From the NCBI GenBank assembly GCA_039621445.1, contig CP154956.1, positions 981,653-1,045,652 of the forward strand: DNA of 64,000 nt, written 5' to 3'. A model generated the notes under the pieces. The model was not told the DNA's origin and searched no databases. It saw only the letters and a list, made by a program, of their open reading frames with translations. Position numbers and translations under genes: made by a program. The stretch's first letter is position 1; each line of letters opens with the position of its first letter. The stretch comes from Euglena gracilis. Lineage: Eukaryota; Euglenida; Euglenophyceae; Euglenales. Shown here one piece after another: positions 22,201 to 32,710 of this stretch.

Positions 22201-24589
22201 GGAGGAGGAGGAAGAAGAGGTCCCCATGGCCGAGGATGAACCTCAGCCAGCGGAACCCCCGGCACGGGAAACCCATAGCCCATCTGTCGCGATGCTGGAC
22301 ACTGTGGCAGAAACTGCCCAGCGCCCAGGGTCGCCGGCAGGTGAAGTGACACCTGTCCCAAATTCACCCACCTCACTGAGTACAACAGGTGTACCGACCC
22401 CTCCGCGGTAAAACCCGCCGGAGACGGTACCCCACACGCCTGAGGTATTCCGCCTCAAGCTCCCTGTTCCCGGGGAAACCCCGTTAACAGGGGAGCCTGC
22501 CGAGTAGCCCACTTCAGGTGAGGAGAGAAGCACCTCGCTTGGCAGACGCGTACTCGGTGGTTTGCGGTCCCTGATCGCAGTTGTCACCCCACGTGGCACT
22601 GCGGCCAGTTCTTCCACGGCTGTGGCGGAAAATGCCCAACCGGTGGAAGACACACATGACATAACAGCCGTGGTGGAGGATGAACCTCCCCCAGCGACGG
22701 CGTCTCCGCCGGTGTCGCAAGCGACACGGACGGAAGGCGAACAGACAGCCATGGCAGCGGAGACAACACCAGCCGTGCCAGTACAGGATGAACCTGTATC
22801 TGCACCGGTAGCGCCAGCCGAGGCATGGGATGAACCCACACCTCAGCGCATTTCCACCGCCACTTCACCAAAGCATTCAGGCACACGGACACCGGCGCCT
22901 GAAAAACAAGCCGAGCGGACGTCCATGCCCCCACCACAGACTCAACCAGCGCGAAGTGCGCCGGCCAAGCCTACAACCACACCATCCCCCACGGCTGCCC
23001 CTGGGAAACCCACGGAAGCCGCGAAGGAACGCGTAGGACGACCCTCAGCTCGGGAAACCCCTGCTGAAGGCCAACGACGCTCGGTGTCGGGGAGAAGACC
23101 CCCATCCCAAGCGTCACCACGCACCTGGGCAAGCAAGCGCGACGCCGATCGGCGGCCCTCGGATGCTCCGGAAACCGGAAGTTCGAAGGCCCCGGAAAAA
23201 TCGAAGCCGGGCGCCGCACCTTGTAAGCCCACACCGAAATCTAGTGATCAGCCCCCACCCCTCGGGACAAGGATTCACGCACGTCACATCATCCGGCTAT
23301 GGGAAAACCTCACAGCGGAAACCTTTGTCAAAGGGGCAGGGAAAATCCCGCGCCTCAACAGCCGAGACACCTTCGGAAGACGAAGTTATCATCGACTGGA
23401 ACACGGTCAATCGAGATGATCCTGAGATTCATGACCTGAAAAACAGGTACATGATGATCGACCACAAACTGAGGACACAGCAATGCCTCAACCGGTGGAT
23501 TGAGCCACTGTTCTGTCAGGGCCGAAAATGGTCCTTTGATCAGAACGTGACCTGGATTTATTACAATCCAGATCCCCCCGTGTTTTGGCCCAGTAATTCG
23601 GTGAGGAATTCCTCATCGACAAAACAACGGAAAACCGTTTTGTGTGGCTTTGCACTGTATGCCACAAGATGTATAACAGTGCACCTGACCTGGGACCCCT
23701 CGTCCATGTGTGCAACCCTGTGGATCGGAAATCGTTCCACGAGGATGTATACATCCCCAACTGTGCCGCCTCGGTATGCGCCAAGTGCGTGGACAGTTGG
23801 ACCCACAAGCACAATTTTAGTTTCACCGAGCGAGACGGTACGAATGTACCGGTACTCTGCGTCAATTGCCTTCGAGGTACCTTCTGACAAACTGCGGAAG
23901 GCGCAGTTCGCACAACCGTGCCAAGTGCCCAGAAGCCACTGGAGGAATACTCCACCTTGCACAAAAAGTATAAGGATTTTTTCAAGTACTCCAACCTCAA
24001 GCTGGACGACTGCCGCCACACGGGAATGGCCCGTGGGTGGCAGATCGACAGTGCGCCGATATGCCTCGCGGCTGAGGAAGCAGGGGTAAGATTACCTTAC
24101 CTCTGGGAGACAGCAGACAGGGAAAAGATGCTTTTTCGCCTGTTTCAAACCCAGGACCGAAACGGTCGCTGGTGCCTGCCACAATGGCCACCCGAAAACC
24201 ACGGGATGACCTCGAAAGACTAGCTTGGGGCCGTATTACGACCCCATACAGTCCGCGCGGAATGCGCGTATCACATGCCAATTGACTTGCACCCGGGGAA
24301 TGCCCCGCAGGTGTCAGCCAATCACCCACGGATGAATCACTTCATCCGGCCAGCCACTCTGCCCAGGAAATTCTGGGAGAAGCTGCAGTGGTTCCTCGCG
24401 GAAAGAGCGAGTGCAACCAAGCAGACAGTCCCCGAAGGATGGGTTCGGGACTGGGTGGTACCCGATTCCGAATACGAATCGCCAGAGACCTGGCTCGTAG
24501 ATAGGCCACCACCACCACAATTCCAGATGGTCCTTGTAGAAGATACCTTGGACTCCCGCCATGATTATTGGCGGCTGGAACGGATGTAA
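19241..24589 (+). pseudogene. Element P ORF3 module, decayed
   Basis: A ~5.3 kb coding region lies in the same orientation as pol, between the chromodomain and the 3' UTR. Frames in order are 19241-20260 (Pro-rich, REEPVNPWTGRPFETEEERQ), 20261-21256 (Ala/Pro-rich, a Lys-Gly repeat GKGKGKGKEKGKG, then PEYWVYWATFEWLSNTKG and a globular part FFYSSELHAFEGYP), 21352-21975, 21926-22411, 22562-23419, 23163-24089 and 24275-24589. A Cys-rich domain (WLCTVCHKMYNSAPD ... VCAKCVDSWTHKHNF ... LCVNCLRG) lies at 23,640-23,890. It is homologous throughout to M 28,575-33,734. No env, transmembrane or enzymatic signature is recognised. Function unknown. Confidence 0.7.
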
Positions 24590-25476
24590 TGGCGAAACGG
24601 CATTACCAGGCCCATGCAAGGTAAGTGCCTTCGTGGTGCCTGGACATCCATATACTATATATATACACTGGTAGCGGAAATCGCTAAACAGCCCTGGGAT
24701 GAACCTGGGTCTGTGTCACACATTCTGCGCTCTGGATGGAAGCATCCAAGAGCCCCCCCCCCGTCACCCATCTGTCAATGGCCATGGGAACGGAAACTGT
24801 CTGCAAGAGGTAATCGCCTCTTATTGCGTCGTGAAGGAGCTACTGCTGAGAAGACCTTGGCAGCCGGGAAACCTGGCAAGCCGCTAAGTGACACACAGCA
24901 CACAGCGCGCACGCCGTAATAATAGGCCAACTTGTCACTTTTCGGCCCTAAGGCCCCTTAAGGCTGCCAGACAGCAAAAATTTTGTTCTGGCCTAAGCCA
25001 GCCCCCCTCTCCTCCCTACTTTCCCCCCACCCCCGTAAAGCTGTCGCCGGCAGTCGGTTTTGTAAGTAGGCTTTTGTTTCCTAGTGCGGATATGACCGCC
25101 TAGGATCCCTATCCGGGTATGACCAGGATAGGATCCGGCCCCCCCCTTCCACACCACTCCCCTCGGGTTTTCAGCGAATACACTTGACCAACCCCGCGTG
25201 CCTTTGGCACACCCAAACTGGGTGGATGGGACACTTTGTCGGGAAATCTGCCAAGCCCCGTTTCCCACAGTGGGCTTTTCGCACCCCTAATCCGAAATAG
25301 CTAATACGTAACCGCGATAAGCGGTAACCTTTTGCACGTTTTCGGGTTTTTTGGGTTGCGCCCCTGTGGGGAAAAGAGATCCGTGTTCTGGAAAGCAGAA
25401 CCCGATCAGGACTGTGTCCGAAATCCGGACAGGACCTGGGATAACCTGGTCGAAGAAGGAAATCGGGCATAGCCCT
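24590..25476 (+). other. Element P 3' untranslated region
   Basis: Non-coding DNA is shared in inverted orientation with M 27,523-28,560. It includes a short TATATATATACAC stretch near 24,655, a C run near 24,755, the palindromic words GGCCTAAG / CTTAAGGC and the sequence leading into the polypurine tract. No ORF here matches between the two copies. Confidence 0.6.
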
Positions 25477-25486
25477 GGGAGGGGGA
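25477..25486 (+). promoter_or_regulatory. Polypurine tract of element P
   Basis: GGGAGGGGGA lies immediately upstream of the LTR start AGTGTACC. M has GGGAGTGGGA at the same place. This is the expected primer site for plus-strand DNA synthesis. Confidence 0.75.
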
Positions 25487-25897
25487 AGTGTACCAGGCAC
25501 GATCCCAGCTCTGTAGGAATCCTACGGAGTCTGGATCCGTCACAATCTGACGGCTGTGATGAACACAGCCTGACGATCGTGGCAGATCCTATGGGAATTA
25601 GCGACACGTATCACACGTGCTCGCGTGATCTCTTTTCCTCACAGGTGGTATTCTATTCTTCACATTCTGACTGTTTTGAAGTAAGAGGATAATCCTCTGA
25701 AAAGACTGAACACGACCGTGAAGGAAAATCCTTACCCAGCGACTTGTCTTGTGCTCTGCCTTAGCGTAGGGGAATTGGGAAAAAGGGTTTTGTCACTCCG
25801 AGGATTTTTACTCACCTAAGTAGGTGCGCACCAGGAGAAAGCGAAACAGGCTTTTCCGGGGCGAAAGGGGTCAAAGGGAAGTCCTTGGACGTACACT
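25487..25897 (+). repeat. 3' LTR of element P
   Basis: This 411-bp LTR starts AGTGTACCAGGCACG and ends GGACGTACACT, giving a perfect 7-bp terminal inverted repeat AGTGTAC/GTACACT. It shares both ends and scattered internal blocks with the M LTRs (TCCCAGCTCTGTAGGA, GATCGTGGCAGA) but is strongly diverged in the middle. No partner LTR for P is present. The next bases, TGTGT, would be its right target duplication. Confidence 0.85.
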
Positions 25898-26269
25898 TGT
25901 GTCCCCCGATAGGGGTGAACAAGCTTGTAGGAGGCTATTGTCCTCCTATAATAATGCATAACAACTGCTTCTCAAAGAACCAATCAATTCTTGGTAATTA
26001 ATGAGTGTGGTGTTGCTTGAGCTCTGCATATTTTTGTTTGCAGAAACAAACACAGTCAAACCACAAAAGGTAAGCAAAGGAACAAACTTAGAAGGATGTG
26101 GCAGCGTATTGCCCAGAACCTCCTGAAGCTTGTACCTGTGCTTAGAAGCAGGCTCCAAGCAGCTCGTGGTTGCTTTATAGCCTATAGGCTCAGCACCACT
26201 CACTGTCTGAAGTCACCTATTAAGATGGGGGGGGAGAAGGGGCGTAGGAAAGTAGGAAGGGAACCGAAG
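25898..26269 (-). other. Leader fragment of chromovirus copy T3
   Basis: On the minus strand this is the sequence downstream of the T3 LTR and PBS. It is AT-richer than its neighbours and lacks a convincing ORF. It stops abruptly at the 3' end of the P LTR, so P either inserted into T3 or the two were joined by deletion. It contains a short hairpin, TAGGAGGCTATTGTCCTCCTA (25,929-25,949). Confidence 0.5.
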
Positions 26270-26278
26270 CTGCTACCA
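26270..26278 (-). promoter_or_regulatory. Primer-binding site of T3
   Basis: TGGTAGCAG (minus strand) directly abuts the LTR end ACACT, with no spacer. The same nine bases follow the M 5' LTR. A PBS starting TGG pairs with a tRNA 3' CCA end. The exact tRNA cannot be assigned from sequence alone. Confidence 0.65.
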
Positions 26279-26699
26279 AGTGTACGTCCCCTGACTTTAT
26301 TCCCACTACCTGTCGGCCTACTTACACCCTCCCGTGGGAACAGAACCAGGAGAGTAACAAAAGATAAAATGCTTTCACTTAACTATTAGTTTTTATTGCC
26401 TTTGGGCTTATGCAGAGCACAAGGCAAAAGAGAGGGATTTGTTTGGCAAATCGTTCCTCCAATATAGTCCTATCGGAGCGTTGAACTTGAAATCTTGGTT
26501 TGCCCTTTTGGGCTAATGAAGGATGAAACAAAAGAAATAATACCACATATGAAAGGGGAGGCAGATCCGAGATTGGATAGGCTATTCGTAATTCTGCAAT
26601 TAGTGTTGCAGGACATGGGATAGCACTATCTAACATGACATTGTACATTCTGCAGGCTGCTGCTATGCACAGTGCCATGTTCATGCTGCCTGGTACACC
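26279..26699 (-). repeat. LTR of T3, third chromovirus LTR subfamily
   Basis: This 421-bp sequence starts (minus strand) GGTGTACCAGGCA and ends GGACGTACACT. The ends match the M and P LTRs while the interior is mostly different. It is inserted in the RT gene of element H: host RT codons (RWVADK) end exactly at its outer edge, with CTTAT at 26,700-26,704 as the presumed target site. The partner LTR is not in the window. Confidence 0.75.
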
Positions 26700-26704
26700 C
26701 TTAT

Positions 26705-27079
26705 CCGCCACCCACCGATCCGCCTCAAGCGCCTGCATGGTCTCGCGCAGATCCGCCGCGTGCCGCCGGATCAGCTCCTCGTCGCTCCACCCCGGCTGCC
26801 TGCTCGTGCTCACCGGGATGTCGTCGAAGTAGGGGTGGGTGTGGGCGGAGACGTTGCGGCAGGTCGCGTCGATGTCCCTTTGGAGCAGCGCCGGACCGAC
26901 GTTGATACCCTTGGGCACCACGGTCCACTACCAGAGGCCGCCCGGCAGGTGGATGTTGGTGGTGGGTCTGCTTTCCTCCGCCATGGCCACCTGGTGGAAG
27001 GCGTCCCGCAGGTCCACCGTCGAGAAGATCTCGCACTTCGCCTGCTGGCTCACGATGTCCTCCGTCAGCCGTAGGGGAT
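26705..27079 (-). pseudogene. Element H reverse transcriptase, C-terminal part
   Basis: The minus-strand reading gives LTEDIVSQQAKCEIFSTVDL, RDAFHQVAMAEESRP, an in-frame TAG (near 26,927, at the position of Gln in the usual QWTVMP motif), then WTVVPKGINVGPALLQRD and the active site HPYFDDIPVS. It continues to DLRETMQALEADRWVADK, where T3 interrupts it. The upstream half of the same RT is at 46,306-46,800 on the other side of element M. Removing M and one 5-bp target copy joins the halves in frame through DSYPL, the normal RT sequence at this point. Confidence 0.88.
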
Positions 27080-27084
27080 AGGAG
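27080..27084. other. Target-site duplication of element M (left)
   Basis: AGGAG lies directly outside the M 3' LTR and is repeated at 46,301-46,305 directly outside the 5' LTR. The RT frame of H is restored when one copy is kept, which confirms the 5-bp duplication. Confidence 0.88.
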
Positions 27085-27512
27085 AGTGTACGTCCAAAGC
27101 TTTCCCTTTTCTCCTTTTTGGAACTTTCTGTAAAAGCCTTTCGCTTTCGCCTTGGTGCGCAGCCTACTTATGGTAGGGAAAAGTCTTTGGAGTAACGAAA
27201 AGTGGTTTTCCCCTTTTCTTCCCAATTCCCCAAGAAGCAAAGCACAAAGCAAAGACTCAGAAGTTTCTTCTGAGATCAAGTTCGACTGTTCCGAAGGTTT
27301 TTCCCTCTGACAAAACCGATGGTCAAACTTTGGAAGAATGACAGTGAAGAATACTACCTGTGGGGGAAGGAGATAAATGTGCTGACGTGTCCAGGGGCAG
27401 ATCCCAGAAGGGTCTGCCACGATCTTACCAGCTGTGGATTTCCACAGTGGTACGACCGTCACAGAACCCACTCTGCAGATATCCTACAGAGCTGGGACGT
27501 GCCTGGTACACA
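27085..27512 (-). repeat. 3' LTR of element M
   Basis: This 428-bp LTR reads on the minus strand from TGTGTACCAGG to GGACGTACACT. It is a direct repeat of 45,874-46,300. It contains the inverted words TCTCAGAAGAAACTTCTGAG, which can form a short hairpin near 27,260. LTRs normally carry promoter and polyadenylation signals, but none can be pinned down here. Confidence 0.92.
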
Positions 27513-27522
27513 TCCCACTCCC
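27513..27522 (-). promoter_or_regulatory. Polypurine tract of element M
   Basis: GGGAGTGGGA (minus strand) abuts the LTR start TGTGTACC. It corresponds to GGGAGGGGGA in P. Confidence 0.75.
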
Positions 27523-28574
27523 AGGGCTTCGCCCGATTTCCTTCATGGACTAGGGATTCCCAGGTCCAGTCAGGATATCTGACGCTGCCCCAGGTGGGGT
27601 TCACTTCTCCGTTCGGTGTCTCTCGTTTCCGCACAGTGGCATCCACCCAAAGCCCAAAAACGCGAAAAAAGGTTAGCCGCGTTTCGCGGTTACCTATTAG
27701 CCGTTTCGGCTTAGGTGGGGTGTGAAAAAGCCCACTGTGGGAAACGGGGCTTGGCAGGTTTCCTGAGAAAGTGTCCCATCCACCCAGTTTGGGTGTGCCA
27801 AAGGCACGCGGGGTTGGTCAAGCGATTCGCTGAAAACCCGAGGGGAGTGGTGTGGAATGGGGGGCAGGCTCCTATCCTGGTCATACCCGGAAAGGGCTCC
27901 TAGGCGGTCATATCCGCACTAGGAAACAAAAGCCTACTTACAAAACCGACTGCCGGCGACAGCTTTGCGGGGGTGGGGGGAAAGTGGGGAGGAGAGGAGG
28001 GCTGGCTTAGGCCAGAACAGAGTTTTTGCTGTCTGGCAGCCTTAGGCGGCCTTATTGGCCGAAAAGTGACAAGTTGGCCTATTATTACGGCGTGCGCGCT
28101 GTGTGCTGTGTGTCACTTAGCGGCTTGCCAGGTTTCCCGGCTGCCAAGGTCTTCACAGCAGTAGCTCCTTCACGACGCAATAAGAGGCGATTACCTCTTG
28201 CAGACAGTTTCCGTCCGCGTATATACACTGGTAGCGGAAATCGCTAAACAGCCCTGGGATGAAAATGGGTCTGTGTCACACACTCTGCGCTCTGGATGGA
28301 AGCATCCAAGAGCCCCCCCCCCCGCAGCCACCACCCCTCTATCAATGGCCACATATATATAGTATATGGGTGTCCAGGCTCCATGAAGGCACTTACCTTA
28401 CATGAGCCTGGTAATGCCGTTTCGCCATTACATCCGTTCCAGCCGCCAATAATCATGGCGGGAGTCCAAGGGATCTTCTACAAGGACCATCTGGAATTGT
28501 GGTGGTGGTGGCCTATCTACGAGCCAGGTTTCTGGCGATTCGTATTCGAAATCGGGTACCACCCAGTCCCGAAC
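27523..28574 (-). other. Element M 3' untranslated region
   Basis: This is homologous to P 24,433-25,476 in inverted orientation. The ORF3 module of M is stopped early at 28,575, by a TAG where P has Trp, so 28,396-28,574 holds the relict C-terminus (WVRDWVVPDSEYESPETW in P). The rest is non-coding, with GC-rich blocks, a C run near 28,315 and a TATATATAGTATATG stretch near 28,353. Confidence 0.6.
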
Positions 28575-29687
28575 CTACCCTTCGGGGACTGTCTGCTTGG
28601 TTGCACTCGCTCTTTCCGCGAGGAACCACTGCAGCTTCTCCCAGAATTTCCTGGGCAGAGTGGCTGGCCGGATGAAGTGATTCATCCGTGGGTGATTGGC
28701 TGACACCTGCGTGGCATGCCCTGGGTGGAAGTCAATCGGCATGTGATACGCGCATTCCGCGCGGACTGTATGGGGTCGTAATACGGCACCAAGCCAGTCT
28801 TTCGAGGTCATCCCGTGGTTTTCGGGTGGCCATTGTGGCAGGCACCAGCGACCGTTTCCGTCCTGGGTTGTGAACAGGCGGAAAAATATCTTTTCCCTGT
28901 CCGCTGTCTCCCAGAGGTAAGGTAATCTTACCCCTGCCTCCTCATCAGCGAGGCGTATCGCCCCACTGTCGATCTGCCACCCACGGGCCATTCCCGTGTG
29001 GCCGTAGTCGTCAGGCTTGAGGTTGGAGTACTTGAAAAAAACTTTATACTTTTTGTGCAAGGTGGAGTATTTCTCCAGTGGCTTCTGGGCACTTGGCACG
29101 ATTGTGCGAACTGCGCCTTCCGCAGTTTGCCAGAAGGAACCTCGAAGGCAATTGACGCAGAGTATCGGTACATTCGTACCGTCTCGCTCGGTGTAGCTAA
29201 AATTGTGCTTGTGGGTCCATCTGTCCACGCACTTGGCGCATACCCAGGCGGCACAGTTGGGGATGTATACATCCTCGTGGAACGATTTCCGATCCACAGG
29301 GTTGCACACACGGACGAGGGGTAATCCCAGGTCAGGTGCACTGTTATACATCTTGTGGCAGACAGTGCAAAGCCACACAAAACGGTTTTCCGTTGTTTTG
29401 TCGATGAGGAATTCCTCACCGAAGTATTTGGCCAAAACACGGGGGGATCTGGAATTGTAATAATTCCAGGTCACGTTCTGATCAAAGGACCATTTTCGGC
29501 CCTGACAGAACAGTGGCTCAATCCACCGGTTGAGGCATTGCTGTGTCCTCAGTTTGTGGTCGATCATCATGTACCTGTTTTTCAGGTCATGAATCTCAGG
29601 ATCATCCCGATTGACCGTGTTCCAGTCGGTGATAACTTCGTCTTCCGAAGGTGTCTCGGCTGTTGAGGCGCGGGATTTTCCCTGCAC
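28575..29687 (-). CDS. ORF3 module, Cys-rich C-terminal protein (element M)
   Basis: A 370-codon open frame of unknown function. A helical start (DDPEIHDLKNRYMMIDHKLR) is followed by a zinc-binding-type cluster at residues ~107-185: CTVC, then C in VCNPVDRKSFHEDVYIPNC, VCAKCVDRWTHKHNF, and CVNC. The four CX2C-like pairs are reminiscent of RING or treble-clef domains, but the spacing fits none exactly. The downstream part has Trp/His-rich blocks (YLWETADREKIFFRLF, HPRMNHFIRPATLPRKFW). The frame overlaps 29582-30388 with a shift, so in an intact element it was probably the end of a larger protein. A TAG near 28,575 shortens it relative to P. Confidence 0.6.
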   Translation of the reverse strand: MQGKSRASTAETPSEDEVITDWNTVNRDDPEIHDLKNRYMMIDHKLRTQQCLNRWIEPLFCQGRKWSFDQNVTWNYYNSRSPRVLAKYFGEEFLIDKTTENRFVWLCTVCHKMYNSAPDLGLPLVRVCNPVDRKSFHEDVYIPNCAAWVCAKCVDRWTHKHNFSYTERDGTNVPILCVNCLRGSFWQTAEGAVRTIVPSAQKPLEKYSTLHKKYKVFFKYSNLKPDDYGHTGMARGWQIDSGAIRLADEEAGVRLPYLWETADREKIFFRLFTTQDGNGRWCLPQWPPENHGMTSKDWLGAVLRPHTVRAECAYHMPIDFHPGHATQVSANHPRMNHFIRPATLPRKFWEKLQWFLAERASATKQTVPEG

Positions 29688-30388
29688 CTTTGACGAAGGT
29701 TTCGGCTGTGAGGTTTTCCCATAGCCGGATGATGTGACGTGCGTGAATCCTTGTCCCGAGGTTGATCCCCGAGAAGAGGATGCAGCACTCTGGCCGCCAG
29801 CACCACCACCGCCTTTCGGTGGGCGCTGATCACCAGATTTCGGTGTGGGCTTACAAGGTGCGGCGCCCGGCTTTGATTTTGCCGGGGCCTTCGGACTTCC
29901 GGTTTCCGGAGCATCCGAGGGCCGCCGATCGGCGTCGCGCTTGCTTGCCCAGGTGCGTGGTGACGCTTGGGACGGGGTCTTCTCCCCGACACCGAGCGTC
30001 GTTGACCTTCAGCAGGGGTTTCCCGAGCTGAGGGTCGTCCTACGCGTTCCTTCGCCGGCGTCCGTGCACCCGGGTGCTTTGGTGCAGTGGCTGTGGATGT
30101 GCGCTGAGGTGCAGGTTCATCCCGTACCTCGGCTGGCGCTACCGATGTTGATACAGGTTCATCCCGTACTGACACGGTTGCTGTTGTCTCCACGGCCATT
30201 GCTGTCTGTTCGCCTTCCGTCCGTGTCGCTTCCGACACCGGCGGTGACGCCGCCGCTGGGGGAGGTTCATCCTCAACCATGGCTGTTGTGTCATGTGTGT
30301 CTTCCACCGGTTGGGCATTTTCCGCCACAGCCGTGGAAGAACTGGCCGCAGTGCCACGTGGGGTGACAACTGCGATCAGGGACCGCAA
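29582..30388 (-). CDS. ORF3 module, disordered segment 4 (element M)
   Basis: A 268-codon frame starts MRSLIAVVTPRGTAASSSTA and is rich in Ala, Pro, Thr, Glu and Arg throughout (PRDEPVS-type repeats, SARETPAEGQRRSVSGRRP). No domain is recognised. P has the matching frame at 22562-23419 with the same start, so the segment is conserved between two diverged copies. It is probably a linker of the ORF3 protein. Confidence 0.5.
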   Translation of the reverse strand: MRSLIAVVTPRGTAASSSTAVAENAQPVEDTHDTTAMVEDEPPPAAASPPVSEATRTEGEQTAMAVETTATVSVRDEPVSTSVAPAEVRDEPAPQRTSTATAPKHPGARTPAKERVGRPSARETPAEGQRRSVSGRRPRPKRHHAPGQASATPIGGPRMLRKPEVRRPRQNQSRAPHLVSPHRNLVISAHRKAVVVLAARVLHPLLGDQPRDKDSRTSHHPAMGKPHSRNLRQRCRENPAPQQPRHLRKTKLSPTGTRSIGMILRFMT

Positions 30389-30506
30389 ACCACCGAGTAC
30401 GCGTCTGCCAAGCGAGGTGCGTCTCTCCTCACCTGAAGTGGGCTACTCGGCAGGCTCCCCTGTTAACGGGGTTTCCCCGGGAACAGGGAGCTTGAGGCGT
30501 AATACC

Positions 30507-31353
30507 TCAGGTGTGGGGTACCGTCTCCGGCGGTCTTTCCCGTGGAGGGGTTGCTCCACCTGGCGTATCCAGTGAGGCTGGTGATAGTGGGACAGGCGTC
30601 ATTTCACCTGTCGGCGATCCTGGGCGCTGGGCAGTTTCTGCCACAGTGTCCAGCATCACGACCGATGGGCTACGGGTTTTCCCGTGCTGGAGGTTCCGCT
30701 GGCTGAGGTTCATCCATGGCCATTGGGACCTCTTCCTTCTCCTCCTCCGCTTCCGGAGGGGAGTCCTCTGTGTGCAGCAGTGCTGCAGTACGCGGGTCTT
30801 TTCTGCTTCTGTAGCACCCTTGTGCATCTGACAGGCAGTAAAAGCTTATACTTTCACTCCTGTCAGAGTTGGGGTGTGGGGGCGGCCACGACGCTCTCAC
30901 CCAGCTTCCGTGTGGAGGTTGCGGCTCGTCGTCGTCGATCAGGCAGAGGTCTTCCCACTGCTGTCGACAATTCTCAGTCACGTCGTACTCTCCTAGTACT
31001 TCCAGGAAAGCGGGCAGCGGCAACGCATAACGAGGTACTTTTCCCTCGTGTGCCGCAAAAAACATCTGGAAATCTTCCCAGATCAGGATCTTCCTGAACT
31101 GGGTACCCAGGTGTTCCTGGAGGCCGATTTCGGCCTCTTCCCAGTCCGGTCGCATGTTCATCCTGCGCTGGTCAGGGTCATTGGGTCTGGGCGCCACCTC
31201 GGTGTATCCCCGAGGTAACCACCTTCTGTGGACATCCACATCGGTGGTCCTGTATTCCAGGAAATATATGTAGACCTCCGGGACGTAGGTAATCCACGCC
31301 CTGTGCCAGTACTGCTGCAGCAGAAATATTTTCTGCCGGTGCTGTTTCAGCAC
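30507..31353 (-). pseudogene. ORF3 module, segment 3 (element M)
   Basis: Frames 30670-31353 and 30507-30827 encode YWHRAWITYVPEVYIYFLEY, then RRWLPRGYTEVAPRPNDPDQ, an acidic globular part (ALPLPAFLEVLGEYDVTENC), LCLIDDDEPQPP and an acidic tail (EAEEEKEEVPMAMDEPQPAE). The aromatic-rich first part looks folded; the rest looks disordered. A frameshift separates the two frames. The counterpart in P is 21,600-22,411. Confidence 0.5.
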
Positions 31354-32710
31354 CTTCCGGTCTTGCGTTCCGATATTGGGATTGCGGCACTGATGCAGGA
31401 GGAATCTCCTGGTCTGCTGGCTGCGGCACTTTCGGCAGTCGGAGGCGGTTTTCCGCGTTCTCCGAAACCCCAGAAGTCAACAATGTGAACTTCTTTGCAA
31501 AACTGGCATTCCAGTTTGAACCGCTTGGGGTACGCGAGGTCCACGTCCAGTACCTTGAACAGCATGCCGTACGTGCTGTCCAAGAATACCTGGAGGTTGC
31601 TCGTGAACATTACCGCGGCTGCGCCTGGAGTTTCTCCGGCAGGGGGTAATACTTCCACTGGAATCCCAGTGCTCCAACGGAATACATGTGCGTGAAGATT
31701 TCCTTCAACTGTGCCGCGAACGTTTCGCCGTCTTCACAAGTATTCATACAATAGATGTACGTCAGACCGTTTCGGTCGGTAAAAATGCCGAAATTCTGGC
31801 AGGGGAATCCCAACCAGAACGAGAGCTCCCAGAAACCGGACATCCGGTCCAGGACAACTTCATTCGAATGAGGGTATCCCTCAGGCGCATGAAGTTCGGA
31901 ACTGTAGAAAAATCTTTTGCAGTGATCGTACATACGATTCTGCACCACTTCGAGCACCGCATCCGCTGGTCGGTGGATCACGTTGCCTGCCCTTGTGAAC
32001 TTTTGGAGATCTTCGTCGATTTTCGGCCAGATCTCGTCCAGGTACTTGAATACTGAGGCAACGTCATAATCCTTCGTTTTCGAAGGTTCGGCGGCTTTTC
32101 CGCCTTTTCCTACTGGGGGTCCGGCAGATTTTCCGCTTTTGCCGGGAACAGGCCAGGCGGCCTTTCCGCCTTTGCCAGGTGGAGCTTTTCCACCTGTCTC
32201 CTGTCCTTTTCGTTTCCCCTTACCCTTGCCCTTACCTTTACCCTTACCCTTTGTGTTAGACAGCCATTCGAATGTCGCCCAGTAAACCCAGTATTCTGGG
32301 TCTTCTGGTGTAAAAACAGGGTAAGTCACGGATTCCGTGCTTGGCGTTCGAGCGAATTCCTGCTCAGCATCACCACGATTCGAGTAAACCGGTGCGACTG
32401 GGGATGGTCGGGTTTCCTGACGTGCCCGTTCTGCCGTCACGTCTGGCGCTGGCGGAGCTTCCTCCTCGGCGTCGACGTGCATCGCCGCGGGAGGATTTTC
32501 CGACCTCGGCGAGCGGCGCTGTGGCTGCGGCGTCAGATTTTCCGGGCCGCGGTCACACTTGCCGGCGGCAGAGCTTGTGAGCCGTGCTGGAGGCGCTTCC
32601 GCCACAGCAACGTCCTGCTGTCGCGCTGGTTGACTTGATCGTGATGGAGCTGGGACTCCTGTGAGAGCCGACACAGCAGCGTCATACTGCTGCCGCTCTT
32701 CCGGTGTCAT
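31354..32710 (-). CDS. ORF3 module, segment 2 with Lys-Gly repeat (element M)
   Basis: The 366-codon frame 31610-32710 starts MTPEERQQYDAAVSALTGVP. It contains Ala/Pro-rich sequence, TYPVFTPEDPEYWVYWATFE, a basic repeat GKGKGKGKGKGKRKG and a GKGGKAA repeat, then a likely folded domain (DYDVASVFKYLDEIWPKIDE, RFFYSSELHAPEGYPHSNEV, RMSGFWELSFWLGFPCQNFG). The fold continues in another frame to about 31,354 (VFLDSTYGMLFKVLDVDLAY). The duplicated motif EE(R/E)RQQY(D/E)AAV also ends segment 1, suggesting an internal repeat. The basic repeats may bind nucleic acid, which is inference. Confidence 0.55.

Larger units (their letters stand above)
10335..25897 (+). mobile_element. Element P: 5'-truncated chromovirus with 3' ORF module
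   Basis: This plus-strand copy is homologous to element M over nearly its whole length. It contains Gag, protease, an HPPP module, RT, RNase H, integrase with chromodomain, the ORF3 module, 3' UTR, polypurine tract and a 3' LTR. It lacks the first ~480 bp of internal sequence and the 5' LTR present in M. Many point stops and frameshifts, with Lys and Glu codons turned to stops where M is open, show long decay. Its LTR is clearly diverged from that of M, so it belongs to another subfamily. Confidence 0.9.
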
